Assembly: GCA_032027085.1 (NCBI GenBank)
Contig: JAVSMS010000001.1
Location: 2,935,126-2,999,125 of the forward strand
DNA length: 64,000 nt
Source: Pseudorhodoplanes sp.
GTDB taxonomy: Bacteria > Pseudomonadota > Alphaproteobacteria > Rhizobiales > Xanthobacteraceae
Direction of reading: 5' to 3'
The position numbers were made by a program, and so were the translations under genes. This document shows, in pieces, positions 9,210-17,686 of the stretch. The number at the start of each line of letters is the position of its first letter. The first letter of the stretch is position 1. A model generated the notes under the pieces. The model was given only the letters and a program-made list of their open reading frames with translations, was not told where the DNA came from and searched no databases.

Positions 9210-10469
9210 ATGAGACGTGTTGTCGTCACAGGATTGGGAATGGTGACGCCGCTGGGGTGCGGCGTCGACACGACATGGCAACGCATTCTCCAGGGGCAGA
9301 GCGGCGCCCGTAAAATTGAAAAATTCGACGTCTCCGATCTGTCGTGCAAGATCGCCTGTCAGGTTCCGCGCGGCGACGGCAGCGACGGCACGTTCAATCC
9401 TGATCAGTGGATGGAGCCGAAAGAGCAGCGGAAAGTGGATGACTTCATCGTCTTCGCGATGAGCGCAGCGCGGCAGGCGCTGCAGGACGCCAGCTGGAAT
9501 CCGACCACCGAAGAGGATCAGTTTGCCACCGGCGTGATGATCGGCTCGGGCATTGGCGGCGTTGGCGGAATCGCGGAGGGCGCGATCCTGGTGAAGGAGC
9601 GAGGTCCGCGCCGTCTGTCGCCCTTCTTCATCCCGGGCCGCATCATCAATCTGGCGTCGGGCTACGTCTCGATCGAATTCGGCCTGAAGGGTCCGAATTC
9701 CGCCGTCGTCACTGCCTGTTCGACGGGATCGCATGCCATCGGCGACGCCGGCCGCATGATCGCGTTGGGCGACGCCGATGTCATGGTCGCGGGCGGCGCG
9801 GAGTCGCCGATCGACAAGCTGTCGCTCGCGGGCTTCGCGGCTTGCAAGGCGTTGTCGACATCTTTCAACGACGAACCGACGCGGGCGTCGCGTCCTTATG
9901 ACAAGGACCGGGACGGCTTCGTCATGGGCGAGGGCGCGGGCGCCGTGGTGCTCGAGGAACATGAGCATGCCAAGAAGCGTGGCGCGAAAATCTATGCCGA
10001 ATTGATCGGCTACGGCATGTCGGGCGATGCCTTTCACATCACGGCGCCCTCGCCGGACGGCAACGGGGCGTTCCGTTGCATGAGCGCCGCCATCAAGCGC
10101 GCAGGAATTACGGCGGGCGACATCGACTATATCAATGCGCACGGCACTTCGACGATGGCCGATACGATCGAGCTCGCCGCGGTCGAGCGCGTGATCGGCA
10201 ACGCCGCCGGCAAGATATCGATGTCATCCACAAAGTCGGAGATCGGGCATTTGCTCGGCGCTGCAGGCGCGGTGGAGGCGATCTTTTCCATTCTTGCGAT
10301 TCGAGATCAGATCGTCCCGCCAACCATCAATCTCGACAATCCCTCCGTCGAAACGCCGATCGATCTGGTCCCGCATCAGGCGCGCAAGCGTGATGTGGAG
10401 GTGGCGCTGTCCAACTCATTCGGGTTTGGTGGCACCAATGCCTCGCTGATCTTCCGCGCCGTTCACTAG
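9210..10469 (+). CDS. fabF: Beta-ketoacyl-ACP synthase II FabF
   Basis: FabF condenses malonyl-ACP with acyl-ACP. The 419-residue protein starts MRRVVVTGLGMVTPLG. The nucleophilic Cys lies in VVTACSTGSHAIGDA near residue 170. One catalytic His is in NAHGTSTMADTIE and the other in SEIGHLLGAAGAVE, and the protein ends GFGGTNASL. The ATG at 9210 fits the family N-terminus better than the upstream 9156 candidate. It follows acpP by 100 bases. Confidence 0.96.
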   Translation: MRRVVVTGLGMVTPLGCGVDTTWQRILQGQSGARKIEKFDVSDLSCKIACQVPRGDGSDGTFNPDQWMEPKEQRKVDDFIVFAMSAARQALQDASWNPTTEEDQFATGVMIGSGIGGVGGIAEGAILVKERGPRRLSPFFIPGRIINLASGYVSIEFGLKGPNSAVVTACSTGSHAIGDAGRMIALGDADVMVAGGAESPIDKLSLAGFAACKALSTSFNDEPTRASRPYDKDRDGFVMGEGAGAVVLEEHEHAKKRGAKIYAELIGYGMSGDAFHITAPSPDGNGAFRCMSAAIKRAGITAGDIDYINAHGTSTMADTIELAAVERVIGNAAGKISMSSTKSEIGHLLGAAGAVEAIFSILAIRDQIVPPTINLDNPSVETPIDLVPHQARKRDVEVALSNSFGFGGTNASLIFRAVH

Positions 10470-10730
10470 TCTGCCCGCGGGAGTTGCAGTGAAGGGTCGC
10501 AGGGACTGTCGCGGTTCGGCCACAACCGCGCCCTAACAGGCTATTAATTGCTATAATGAATTCGTTGGGCAGGAGCATCTGGACACCGGCTGTGCTTGAC
10601 GCCTATGCATAAGCGAGGGGAAGTAGCTGACCGGAAATCACGGCTTGTTGCCGCACTGCACGAATGCTTCGGCATGTTCGCGAGAAATGTTGTATTTCCA
10701 TTTGTCTGAAATCGATCGATCTGACGCCTG

Positions 10731-11942
10731 ATGGACCAGAACAGGATCACGCCACCACGCTCACCGCGCACTGCGCTGGAACCGGAACGGGTCTCGTTGC
10801 CGCCACAGCGCTCGCGCAGCGCGCGGCACCCGCTTGTGATCATCGGAAATGCGATCTTCACCCTTGTGCTTCTGGTGGCGGTGGTGCTCGGCGGCATCGT
10901 CTTCTGGGGCAAGCAGCGTTTCGAGGCGCCCGGTCCGTTGGCGCAGGACAAGATCGTCAACATCCCGCGCGGCGGTGTGCGCGACATTGCCGAGCTCCTG
11001 CAGCGTGAGGGAGTCATCGAGCAGCCCTGGGTCTTTGTCGGTGGCGCATTGGCGCTCAAGGCGCGCGGCGAGGATCTGAAATTCGGCGAATATCAGTTCG
11101 CCAAGGGCGCCAGCATGCGCGATGTGGCCGAGACCATCATCGAGGGCAAGGTGGTGCAGCATCTGTTCACGGTCCCCGAAGGCCTGACCTCGGAGCAGAT
11201 CGTGGCGCGCCTGCTCGAAAATGACGCGATGAGCGGCAATATCCGCGAGGTGCCGCGCGAAGGCACGCTGCTCCCGGAGGGCTATCGCTTCACGCGCGGC
11301 GTTTCGCGCGAGGAAATGATCAAGCGCATGCAGCAGTCCCAGCGCCGGGTGGTGCAGGAGGCGTTCGAGCGCCGCATGCCCGACCTGCCAATCCGCACGC
11401 CGGAGCAACTCGTTACGCTCGCCTCGATCATCGAGAAGGAAACCGGCAAGCCGGAGGAGCGCACGCGTGTTGCTGCGGTGTTCGTGAACCGCCTGAAGCA
11501 GAAGATGCGGCTGCAGTCCGATCCAACCATCATTTACGGCCTGGTCGGCGGCAAGGGCTCGCTCGGGCGGCCGATCATGAAGAGCGAAATCGAGCAGCCG
11601 ACGCCCTACAACACCTACATCATCGACGGGCTGCCGCCCGGTCCGATCGCCAATCCCGGCCGCCAGTCGATCGAAGCGGCCGCCAATCCGGCGCGAACCA
11701 AGGAATTGTATTTCGTTGCCGACGGCACCGGCGGGCACGCTTTTTCAGAGACCTACGACCAGCATCTCAAGCATGTCGCGCGCCTGCGTGCGATCGAGCG
11801 GGGAGAGTCGACGGCAGTCACCCCGGCGGCACCTGCGGCAGCCGCGCCAGCGTCACCGCCCGCGGCTTCGCCCAACCGCACCGTCATGCCGCGTCCGGCG
11901 CCGAATGGGCCGCGTGGTCAGAGCGCGCCCAAGCCTCAATAG
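10731..11942 (+). CDS. mltG: Endolytic peptidoglycan transglycosylase MltG (YceG-like)
   Basis: MltG cuts nascent glycan strands at the inner membrane and sets chain length. The 403-residue protein has a cytoplasmic N-terminus, one membrane segment at about residues 35-58 and a periplasmic LysM-like and YceG domain. The catalytic Glu lies in SIIEKETG near residues 232-239, followed by FVNRLKQKMRLQSDPT, the family signature. The C-terminal 40 residues are Ala/Pro-rich. It stands between fabF and yicC, as in many Rhizobiales. Confidence 0.92.
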   Translation: MDQNRITPPRSPRTALEPERVSLPPQRSRSARHPLVIIGNAIFTLVLLVAVVLGGIVFWGKQRFEAPGPLAQDKIVNIPRGGVRDIAELLQREGVIEQPWVFVGGALALKARGEDLKFGEYQFAKGASMRDVAETIIEGKVVQHLFTVPEGLTSEQIVARLLENDAMSGNIREVPREGTLLPEGYRFTRGVSREEMIKRMQQSQRRVVQEAFERRMPDLPIRTPEQLVTLASIIEKETGKPEERTRVAAVFVNRLKQKMRLQSDPTIIYGLVGGKGSLGRPIMKSEIEQPTPYNTYIIDGLPPGPIANPGRQSIEAAANPARTKELYFVADGTGGHAFSETYDQHLKHVARLRAIERGESTAVTPAAPAAAAPASPPAASPNRTVMPRPAPNGPRGQSAPKPQ

Positions 11943-12045
11943 CCGGAGTGTTTTGGGCGCCTTAGCGCCGTCTTGTGGGCCGGGAAAGCCCCGATTAAGG
12001 TCTGGCGCGTTCCGATTCCTTTCCGTTCAAGCGAGAAATCAGCCG

Positions 12046-12933
12046 ATGGCGCTGTCGAGCATGACCGGCTTCGCTCGCAGCCACGGCGCGAGCGGAACCT
12101 ATGTCTGGTTCTGGGAAATCAAATCCGTCAACGCCAAGGGGCTGGACCTACGGTTTCGGCTGCCTCCGGGTTTCGATGCGGTGGAAGTCGCCGCGCGCGC
12201 CCGTGCGGCGGAATGGTTATCGCGCGGCAATGTCTACGCCAACCTGACCATCAGCCGCGAGGGTGTCACACCGGTGGTGCGGGTGAATGAGCCGGTTCTC
12301 GCGGCACTATTGGCCACGATCCAGAATCTGTCCGGCCGGGTTGATGCAGAAAAGCCGCGCCTCGACGGCGTGCTCGGCCTGAAGGGTGTGGTCGAAGTCA
12401 TCGAGCAGGAGGACAGCGAAGACGCCCGCGCGGCCGCGGAAGCGGCCATGATCGAGACATTCACACAGGCGCTTGCCGGCCTCAGCGAGATGCGGCGGCA
12501 TGAGGGCGATGCGATCGGCAAGCTGCTCGCGGCAAGGCTGGATGAAATGGCGGTTCTCGCCTCACGCGCGGAAGCCGTGCCGGGCCGGCAGCCGGAGGCG
12601 ATCAGGAAGCGGCTGGGCGAACAGGTTGCAGCCTTGCTCGAACAATCGAGCCGTTTCGATGCCGATCGCCTGCATCAGGAAGCGATCCTGCTCGCGACCA
12701 AGGCCGATATCCGCGAAGAACTGGACCGTCTCGCCGCGCATATCGCGCAGGCGCGCAAGCTGATGGCGGGCGGCGGCGCGATCGGGCGGCGGCTGGATTT
12801 CCTTTCGCAGGAACTCAACCGCGAAACCAACACGCTCTGCGCGAAATCGAACGACGTCGAACTGACCAATATCGGGCTTGAGCTCAAGAGCGTGGTCGAG
12901 CAATTCCGCGAGCAGGTGCAGAATCTCGAATGA
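12046..12933 (+). CDS. yicC: YicC family endoribonuclease-like protein
   Basis: The 295-residue protein begins MALSSMTGFARS, the characteristic YicC N-terminus. It has WEIKSVNAKGLDLRFRLP and the C-terminal DUF1732-type block GRRLDFLSQELNRETNTLCAKSND. YicC proteins are Mn-dependent endoribonucleases linked to small-RNA turnover in E. coli, and a similar role is inferred here. The open frame extends back to 11716 over mltG, but the family start is the ATG at 12046. It overlaps gmk by four bases (ATGA), so translation is probably coupled. Confidence 0.88.
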   Translation: MALSSMTGFARSHGASGTYVWFWEIKSVNAKGLDLRFRLPPGFDAVEVAARARAAEWLSRGNVYANLTISREGVTPVVRVNEPVLAALLATIQNLSGRVDAEKPRLDGVLGLKGVVEVIEQEDSEDARAAAEAAMIETFTQALAGLSEMRRHEGDAIGKLLAARLDEMAVLASRAEAVPGRQPEAIRKRLGEQVAALLEQSSRFDADRLHQEAILLATKADIREELDRLAAHIAQARKLMAGGGAIGRRLDFLSQELNRETNTLCAKSNDVELTNIGLELKSVVEQFREQVQNLE

Positions 12934-13586
12934 GCGACCAGATCGACATCGCACGCCGCGGAATCATGTTGATCGTGTCGTCACCGTCCGGTGCCGGCAA
13001 GACGACGCTGACGCGCAATCTGCTGGAGCAGGAAGAGAATGTCTCGTTGTCGATCTCGGTGACCACCCGCGAGCGGCGCGCCAGCGAGATTGACGGTGTT
13101 CATTATCATTTCATTTCCAGGCGCAAATTCGAGCTCATGCGCGACGGCGGCGAGTTGCTGGAATGGGCAGAAGTGCACGGCAACTATTATGGCACGCCGC
13201 GCGAACCGGTTGAGCGCGCATTGGAAGAGGGGCGAGACATCCTGTTCGATATTGACTGGCAGGGAACGCAGCAGCTCTATGAACGGATGCGTTCTGACGT
13301 GGTCAGCGTGTTCGTGCTGCCGCCGACGGCGGAGGAATTGAAGGCGCGTCTGGAACGTCGGGCGGAAGACAGCAGTGACATCATCGCGCGGCGTCTCAAG
13401 AACGCGGCCGAGGAAATCCCGCATTGGGGCGAATATGACTACGTCCTTGTCAATCGCGACCTCCACAAGAGCTTCGCGCGGCTGCGGGGCATTCTCACCG
13501 CCGAACGCCTTAAACGCGTGCAAAAGGAAGACATCCAGGGGTTTGTGGACAAGCTATTGGCAGACTTGAAGAAATTGACGCCATGA
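12930..13586 (+). CDS. gmk: Guanylate kinase
   Basis: Gmk phosphorylates GMP to GDP with ATP. The 218-residue protein has the P-loop SSPSGAGKTT at 17-26, the GMP-binding SVTTRERRASEIDGVHYHF region and ILFDIDWQGTQQ. Length and motifs match the family fully. It overlaps the yicC stop by four bases and is the last gene of the fab-mltG-yicC-gmk run. It converges on the alcohol dehydrogenase gene. Confidence 0.96.
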   Translation: MSDQIDIARRGIMLIVSSPSGAGKTTLTRNLLEQEENVSLSISVTTRERRASEIDGVHYHFISRRKFELMRDGGELLEWAEVHGNYYGTPREPVERALEEGRDILFDIDWQGTQQLYERMRSDVVSVFVLPPTAEELKARLERRAEDSSDIIARRLKNAAEEIPHWGEYDYVLVNRDLHKSFARLRGILTAERLKRVQKEDIQGFVDKLLADLKKLTP

Positions 13587-13646
13587 AACGGTGTCGCAAC
13601 AAGCTCAAGCGGCCTGCCAAATAATTCAACTGAAATCGCAATTGCC

Positions 13647-14711
13647 TCATATGCTGCCTTGAGGATTGAGCGCAATGCGACCGACGACTTGGCCTTTGCG
13701 CAACTCGTCAAGCGATAGTTGCGCGTCGCGCAACGGCCGATCGATGATCGGAGGAGACTGGATTCGGCCTGCGCGGGCAAGGGCCATGAGTTCCTGCGCT
13801 TCACTCAACGTGCCGGTGATGATGCCTTCGATGCCAATGCCTTTCAGCGAGAACATCGCCGCCGGCATCGCAAAATTTCCACCGAGCAAGCCCGTCACCA
13901 CCACCTTGCCGCCGCGCGCAAGGAGCGACGTGGAAAAGGCGAGCGACTGTTCTGCGCCCACGAAATCAACAACGGCGGCAAAGCCACCGGTGTCTTTCAG
14001 CAACGTCTTGCGCGTTGCAGGATCGGCGGAATCGTAAGCAACGCGCGCGCCGGCTTTGAGCGCCGCTTCCCGCTTAGCCGGATCGATGTCGGCTACAATG
14101 GGCGCGTCCGTGAACATGGCCTGCGCCAAGGCTAGCCCCATCATGCCGACGCCGCCCATGCCGACCAGCAGCAGTGGTCCGCGTTTGACGCGATCCGCAA
14201 CGCGCTTCAGCGCCGCAAAAGCGGTGAGGCCCGAGCACATCAAGGCGCCGGCAAAAGCCGGTGAAAGCGGGGCATAGTCAAGCAGATAACGCGGATGCGC
14301 GATGAGCACGTGCGTGGCGTAGCCGCCATCGGCATAGATGCCGAGATGCCGCGGCGCGGAGCAAAGATTTTCCTCGCCAGCCTTGCACGCACCGCAGGTG
14401 CCGCAGCCAATCCAGGGATAGATCGCGACTTCCCGTCCGGCCGCGACAGCCGCATCGGGGCCGGCGGTTTCGACGACCCCCGCGATTTCGTGGCCGAGCG
14501 TGAAAGGCAATTTTCGTCCGGCGGTGACGTCGAGCTTCTTGTCGCCGGCGAGGGAGAAATAGCCATCCTGCATGTGGATATCGGAGTGACACACGCCGCA
14601 GCGGCTCACGCGCACCAAGACTTCGGTACCCTGCGGTGACGGGCACTCGACGGTGGTCTCGCAGAGCGGCACCGCATAGGCGATCAGCGATTGTCGGATG
14701 AGCTTGGTCAT
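13647..14711 (-). CDS. Zinc-dependent medium-chain alcohol dehydrogenase
   Basis: The 354-residue protein binds catalytic zinc through Cys38 (in RCGVCHSD) and His74 (in GHE, 73-75). Structural zinc is bound by Cys103, 106, 109 and 117 ([15 protein letters not shown]). The Rossmann motif [10 protein letters not shown] lies near residue 180. These features indicate NAD(P)-dependent alcohol oxidation or aldehyde reduction. The substrate cannot be read from sequence. Its ATG overlaps the rsmA stop by four bases, so it is probably the last gene of the lptF-to-rsmA operon. Confidence 0.88.
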   Translation of the reverse strand: MTKLIRQSLIAYAVPLCETTVECPSPQGTEVLVRVSRCGVCHSDIHMQDGYFSLAGDKKLDVTAGRKLPFTLGHEIAGVVETAGPDAAVAAGREVAIYPWIGCGTCGACKAGEENLCSAPRHLGIYADGGYATHVLIAHPRYLLDYAPLSPAFAGALMCSGLTAFAALKRVADRVKRGPLLLVGMGGVGMMGLALAQAMFTDAPIVADIDPAKREAALKAGARVAYDSADPATRKTLLKDTGGFAAVVDFVGAEQSLAFSTSLLARGGKVVVTGLLGGNFAMPAAMFSLKGIGIEGIITGTLSEAQELMALARAGRIQSPPIIDRPLRDAQLSLDELRKGQVVGRIALNPQGSI

Positions 14712-15556
14712 TGTGCGATGCTAGCCGAAAATGCACGGGCCAGGCGCACGAAACCGGCAATATCGATATTTTCCGCGCGCTCGGTTTCGGCAATACCCGC
14801 CTCGGCCAGCAGCGCCTGCGGACTGTGACCCAAAGATTTCAGGCTTTGCCGCAGCATCTTGCGTCGCTGGCCGAAGGCAGCCTCGGTCACTCGTTCAAGG
14901 GCGACGCGGTCGCAGGGCAAGGGTGTGTTGCGAGGGATGAATTCGACCACCGAGGAGGTGACCTTGGGCGGGGGAACGAAGGCGCTGGGTGCGATATCGA
15001 ACAAGATCTTGGGCTGGGTGCGCCATTGCGACAGCACGGAGAGACGGCCGTAGCTCTTCGAGCCGGGCTCAGCCACCAGACGCTCGGCGACTTCACGCTG
15101 AAACATCAACACCAGCCGGTCATAGAAAGGTGGCCACGGCTCGGTCGTCAGCCATCGGACAAGCAGCACCGTTCCGATATTATAGGGCAGATTGGCGACA
15201 ATACGTGCCGGCCCCAAGAGATGCGGGGTTGGGTCGAAGGTCGTGGCATCGGCTTCGAAAATCTGCAGCCGGTCGCCATAATGTTCCGCAATCTCCTTGA
15301 GCGCGGCGATGGCGCGATGATCGCGTTCAATGACGATAACGCGCTTCGCGCCCGCAGCGAGCAGCGCGCGGGTGAGCCCGCCGGGACCGGGGCCAACCTC
15401 GATGACAGTGACATCCCGCAGCGGTCCGGCGGCGCGGGCGATCCGGGACGTCAGATTGAGATCGAGCAGGAAGTTCTGGCCGAGCGACTTCTTTGCGACG
15501 AGATCATGCCGGCGGATCACGTCCCGCAGGGGCGGCAGATCGTCGATCGCGCTCAT
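14708..15556 (-). CDS. rsmA: 16S rRNA dimethyladenosine methyltransferase RsmA (KsgA)
   Basis: RsmA dimethylates two adjacent adenosines near the 3' end of 16S rRNA late in 30S assembly. The 282-residue protein has SLGQNFLLD at 24-32, the SAM motif [10 protein letters not shown] at 51-60 and the catalytic NLPYNIGT from residue 122. The open frame extends to 15778, but the family start is the ATG at 15556 ([14 protein letters not shown]). That start overlaps the pdxA stop by four bases. Confidence 0.95.
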   Translation of the reverse strand: MSAIDDLPPLRDVIRRHDLVAKKSLGQNFLLDLNLTSRIARAAGPLRDVTVIEVGPGPGGLTRALLAAGAKRVIVIERDHRAIAALKEIAEHYGDRLQIFEADATTFDPTPHLLGPARIVANLPYNIGTVLLVRWLTTEPWPPFYDRLVLMFQREVAERLVAEPGSKSYGRLSVLSQWRTQPKILFDIAPSAFVPPPKVTSSVVEFIPRNTPLPCDRVALERVTEAAFGQRRKMLRQSLKSLGHSPQALLAEAGIAETERAENIDIAGFVRLARAFSASIAQ

Positions 15557-16611
15557 TGAGGGTCCGCGGAGGGCAACGCTGCATTGTCTGCCAAGCGAGC
15601 GGCGAGCCGCAAGGCGGCGGCCAAGCTGTCCGGATTGGCCTTGCCGCTCCCGGCCATGTCGAACGCGGTTCCGTGATCGGGCGATGTGCGGATGAAGGGC
15701 AGGCCGAGTGTAACATTGACGCCATGATCGAAGGCGAGAGTCTTGAGGGGGATCAGCGCCTGATCGTGATACATGCATAATGCGACATCGTAGGTCGTGC
15801 GCGCTGCCGCATGGAACATCGTGTCCGCCGACAAGGGTCCGCGCGCATCGATCCCTTCGGCTCTCAGCTTGTCCACGGCCGGCTTGACAAGCAGCAGATC
15901 CTCCTGTCCCAGCGCGCCGTTCTCGCCCGCGTGCGGATTGAGCCCGGCGACCGCAATGCGCGGGCGGGGAACGCGAAAGCGCAGTGCCAAATCATGCGCC
16001 ACGATGCGGCCGGTTTCGACGATCAAGTCTTGAGTGAGCCGCGACGGCACGTCCCGGAGAGGAATGTGGATGGTGACCGGAACTACCGCCAGGTCATCGC
16101 TCCAGAGCATCATGACCGGATGGGCGTGCTCGCCGCCGATTTCCCGCCAGAGCCGCGCCAGATATTCCGTGTGTCCGGGATCCTTGAATCCCGCCGCATA
16201 GAGAACTGATTTCGCGATCGGATTGGTGACGATCGCGGCCGCGCGGCCTTGGGTGACATCGTTTGCCGCGCGGCGTATTGCGGCAATCACCGCCGGTGCG
16301 CTCAATACGTCCGGTTTTCCAGGCTTTGCCGTCGCCGTGTGTTCCAGGGCGACCACCGGAAGCGCGGTCTCGAACACATCGAATGCCTGTTCCGGTTCGA
16401 CCGTCTCGATGTGAAGTTGCAGGCCGAGCAGGACCATGCGTTCGGCAAGATGCTGCGGATCGGCAACGATATAAAAAGGGGAAAGGTCGAATTCCTTTCG
16501 CCGCTGCCAGCAAAGAAGCGTGATGTCCGGGCCGATTCCGGCGGGCTCACCCATGGTGAGCGCCAGCGGGAGCCGCTGCGACGTTGATTGAGACACGGCG
16601 CGCTTTCGCAT
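15553..16611 (-). CDS. pdxA: 4-hydroxythreonine-4-phosphate dehydrogenase PdxA
   Basis: PdxA oxidises 4-phosphohydroxy-L-threonine in the DXP-dependent pyridoxal-phosphate pathway. The 352-residue protein has [15 protein letters not shown] near the N-terminus and [24 protein letters not shown] with metal-ligand His. The metal-binding [10 protein letters not shown] segment comes later. Candidate starts are a GTG at 16617 and the ATG at 16611, which is chosen. It lies ten bases after the surA-like gene and overlaps rsmA by four bases. Confidence 0.94.
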   Translation of the reverse strand: MRKRAVSQSTSQRLPLALTMGEPAGIGPDITLLCWQRRKEFDLSPFYIVADPQHLAERMVLLGLQLHIETVEPEQAFDVFETALPVVALEHTATAKPGKPDVLSAPAVIAAIRRAANDVTQGRAAAIVTNPIAKSVLYAAGFKDPGHTEYLARLWREIGGEHAHPVMMLWSDDLAVVPVTIHIPLRDVPSRLTQDLIVETGRIVAHDLALRFRVPRPRIAVAGLNPHAGENGALGQEDLLLVKPAVDKLRAEGIDARGPLSADTMFHAAARTTYDVALCMYHDQALIPLKTLAFDHGVNVTLGLPFIRTSPDHGTAFDMAGSGKANPDSLAAALRLAARLADNAALPSADPQ

Positions 16612-16620
16612 CCTCACGCG

Positions 16621-17553
16621 TCACCGGTATTCGATCATGGCGCCGGCGCGGAGTTCCTTGAGATAGTTGTTGCCCTGCTCCTGGAAACGCTCCGAGAACA
16701 TCTCGTCGCGAATCTGGCGCTTGCCGGGCGTTTCCGACGCGGTCTCCTTGCGTTCGCAGACCGCGAACATCTCAATACCGGAATTGGTGACCTCGGGCGG
16801 CGTGAGTCGTCCGAGCTCGATCTTGCTCAGGTTCTCGCGCAGTTGGGGGGAAAGATCTGCGGAATTGCGCCGGATCGGCTCACGCACGGCGACATCGCGA
16901 AGCGCCCGTGCGAACGGCACGCCTGTCGCGCAATCCTGAAAACGCGCCCGCAGCGCGTCGGCTTCTTTCTTCCTGGCTTCGACGAAGGAGGCCGGCGAGC
17001 CGCGCGGGACAACAAGGACAATCGGACGCAACAGATATTCGTGCCCCACATCCTTACCGTCGGTCTTCTTTTCCATAGCCTCGAAAATATCCTTCTCGCC
17101 GACCTGGAGGCGGGACGCGAATTTGCCGCGCACGATCTGCCCCCATGCGATATCGGCCCGAAGTTTCGCCTTCAGCGTATTCGGGTTAAGGCCTCCCGAC
17201 TCCAGACCTTTTGCAAAATTGTCCGCCGTTGTGCCCGAACTGCGAGCAATATTAGCAAATGCATTGTCGATCTCGGTGTCGGAGACAACAACGTTGTATC
17301 GTTTTCCAACCTGAATTTTCAGCTTGTCGCCGATCAGCTCTTCAATGATCTGCTGGCGGGACGGCTGTTTACGAGTCGAGATCTGAATGAGCCGGCCGCG
17401 TTGCTCGATATCGTAGTTCGTAATCGGGTCGCCGTTCACCAGCAGCGCTACCTGCGCCGGGGCCGGCTGCACCGCAAACAGGACAATGGCAATTGCTATG
17501 GCTGCGCCGAGGGCGCCTGAACGCAATGCAGGGCAAGAGGAAGAAATCGTCAT
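16621..17553 (-). CDS. surA: Periplasmic SurA-like peptidyl-prolyl isomerase/chaperone
   Basis: The protein has an N-terminal signal sequence ending PAPAQ, followed by a SurA N-terminal chaperone domain (VNGDPITNYDIEQRGRLIQ) and a degenerate parvulin-like region towards the C-terminus. SurA escorts outer-membrane proteins, including LptD, which the next gene upstream encodes. The open frame starts at a TTG (17631), but the ATG at 17553 gives a clean signal peptide (MTISSSC...) and 310 residues. Isomerase activity is inferred, because the parvulin active site is not clearly recognisable. Confidence 0.8.
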   Translation of the reverse strand: MTISSSCPALRSGALGAAIAIAIVLFAVQPAPAQVALLVNGDPITNYDIEQRGRLIQISTRKQPSRQQIIEELIGDKLKIQVGKRYNVVVSDTEIDNAFANIARSSGTTADNFAKGLESGGLNPNTLKAKLRADIAWGQIVRGKFASRLQVGEKDIFEAMEKKTDGKDVGHEYLLRPIVLVVPRGSPASFVEARKKEADALRARFQDCATGVPFARALRDVAVREPIRRNSADLSPQLRENLSKIELGRLTPPEVTNSGIEMFAVCERKETASETPGKRQIRDEMFSERFQEQGNNYLKELRAGAMIEYR

Positions 17554-17686
17554 CCAGTGTCTTGATCTGGTCACTTGGCTGTTCGCTTGATTGTTCACTT
17601 TATGGTTCACTTGGCCGGTCTCCTGGCTCAAGATTCTAGGCGGGCTTCCTCAGAGAGCTGCCGCGCCGTCGACGTTCCAAAACCCG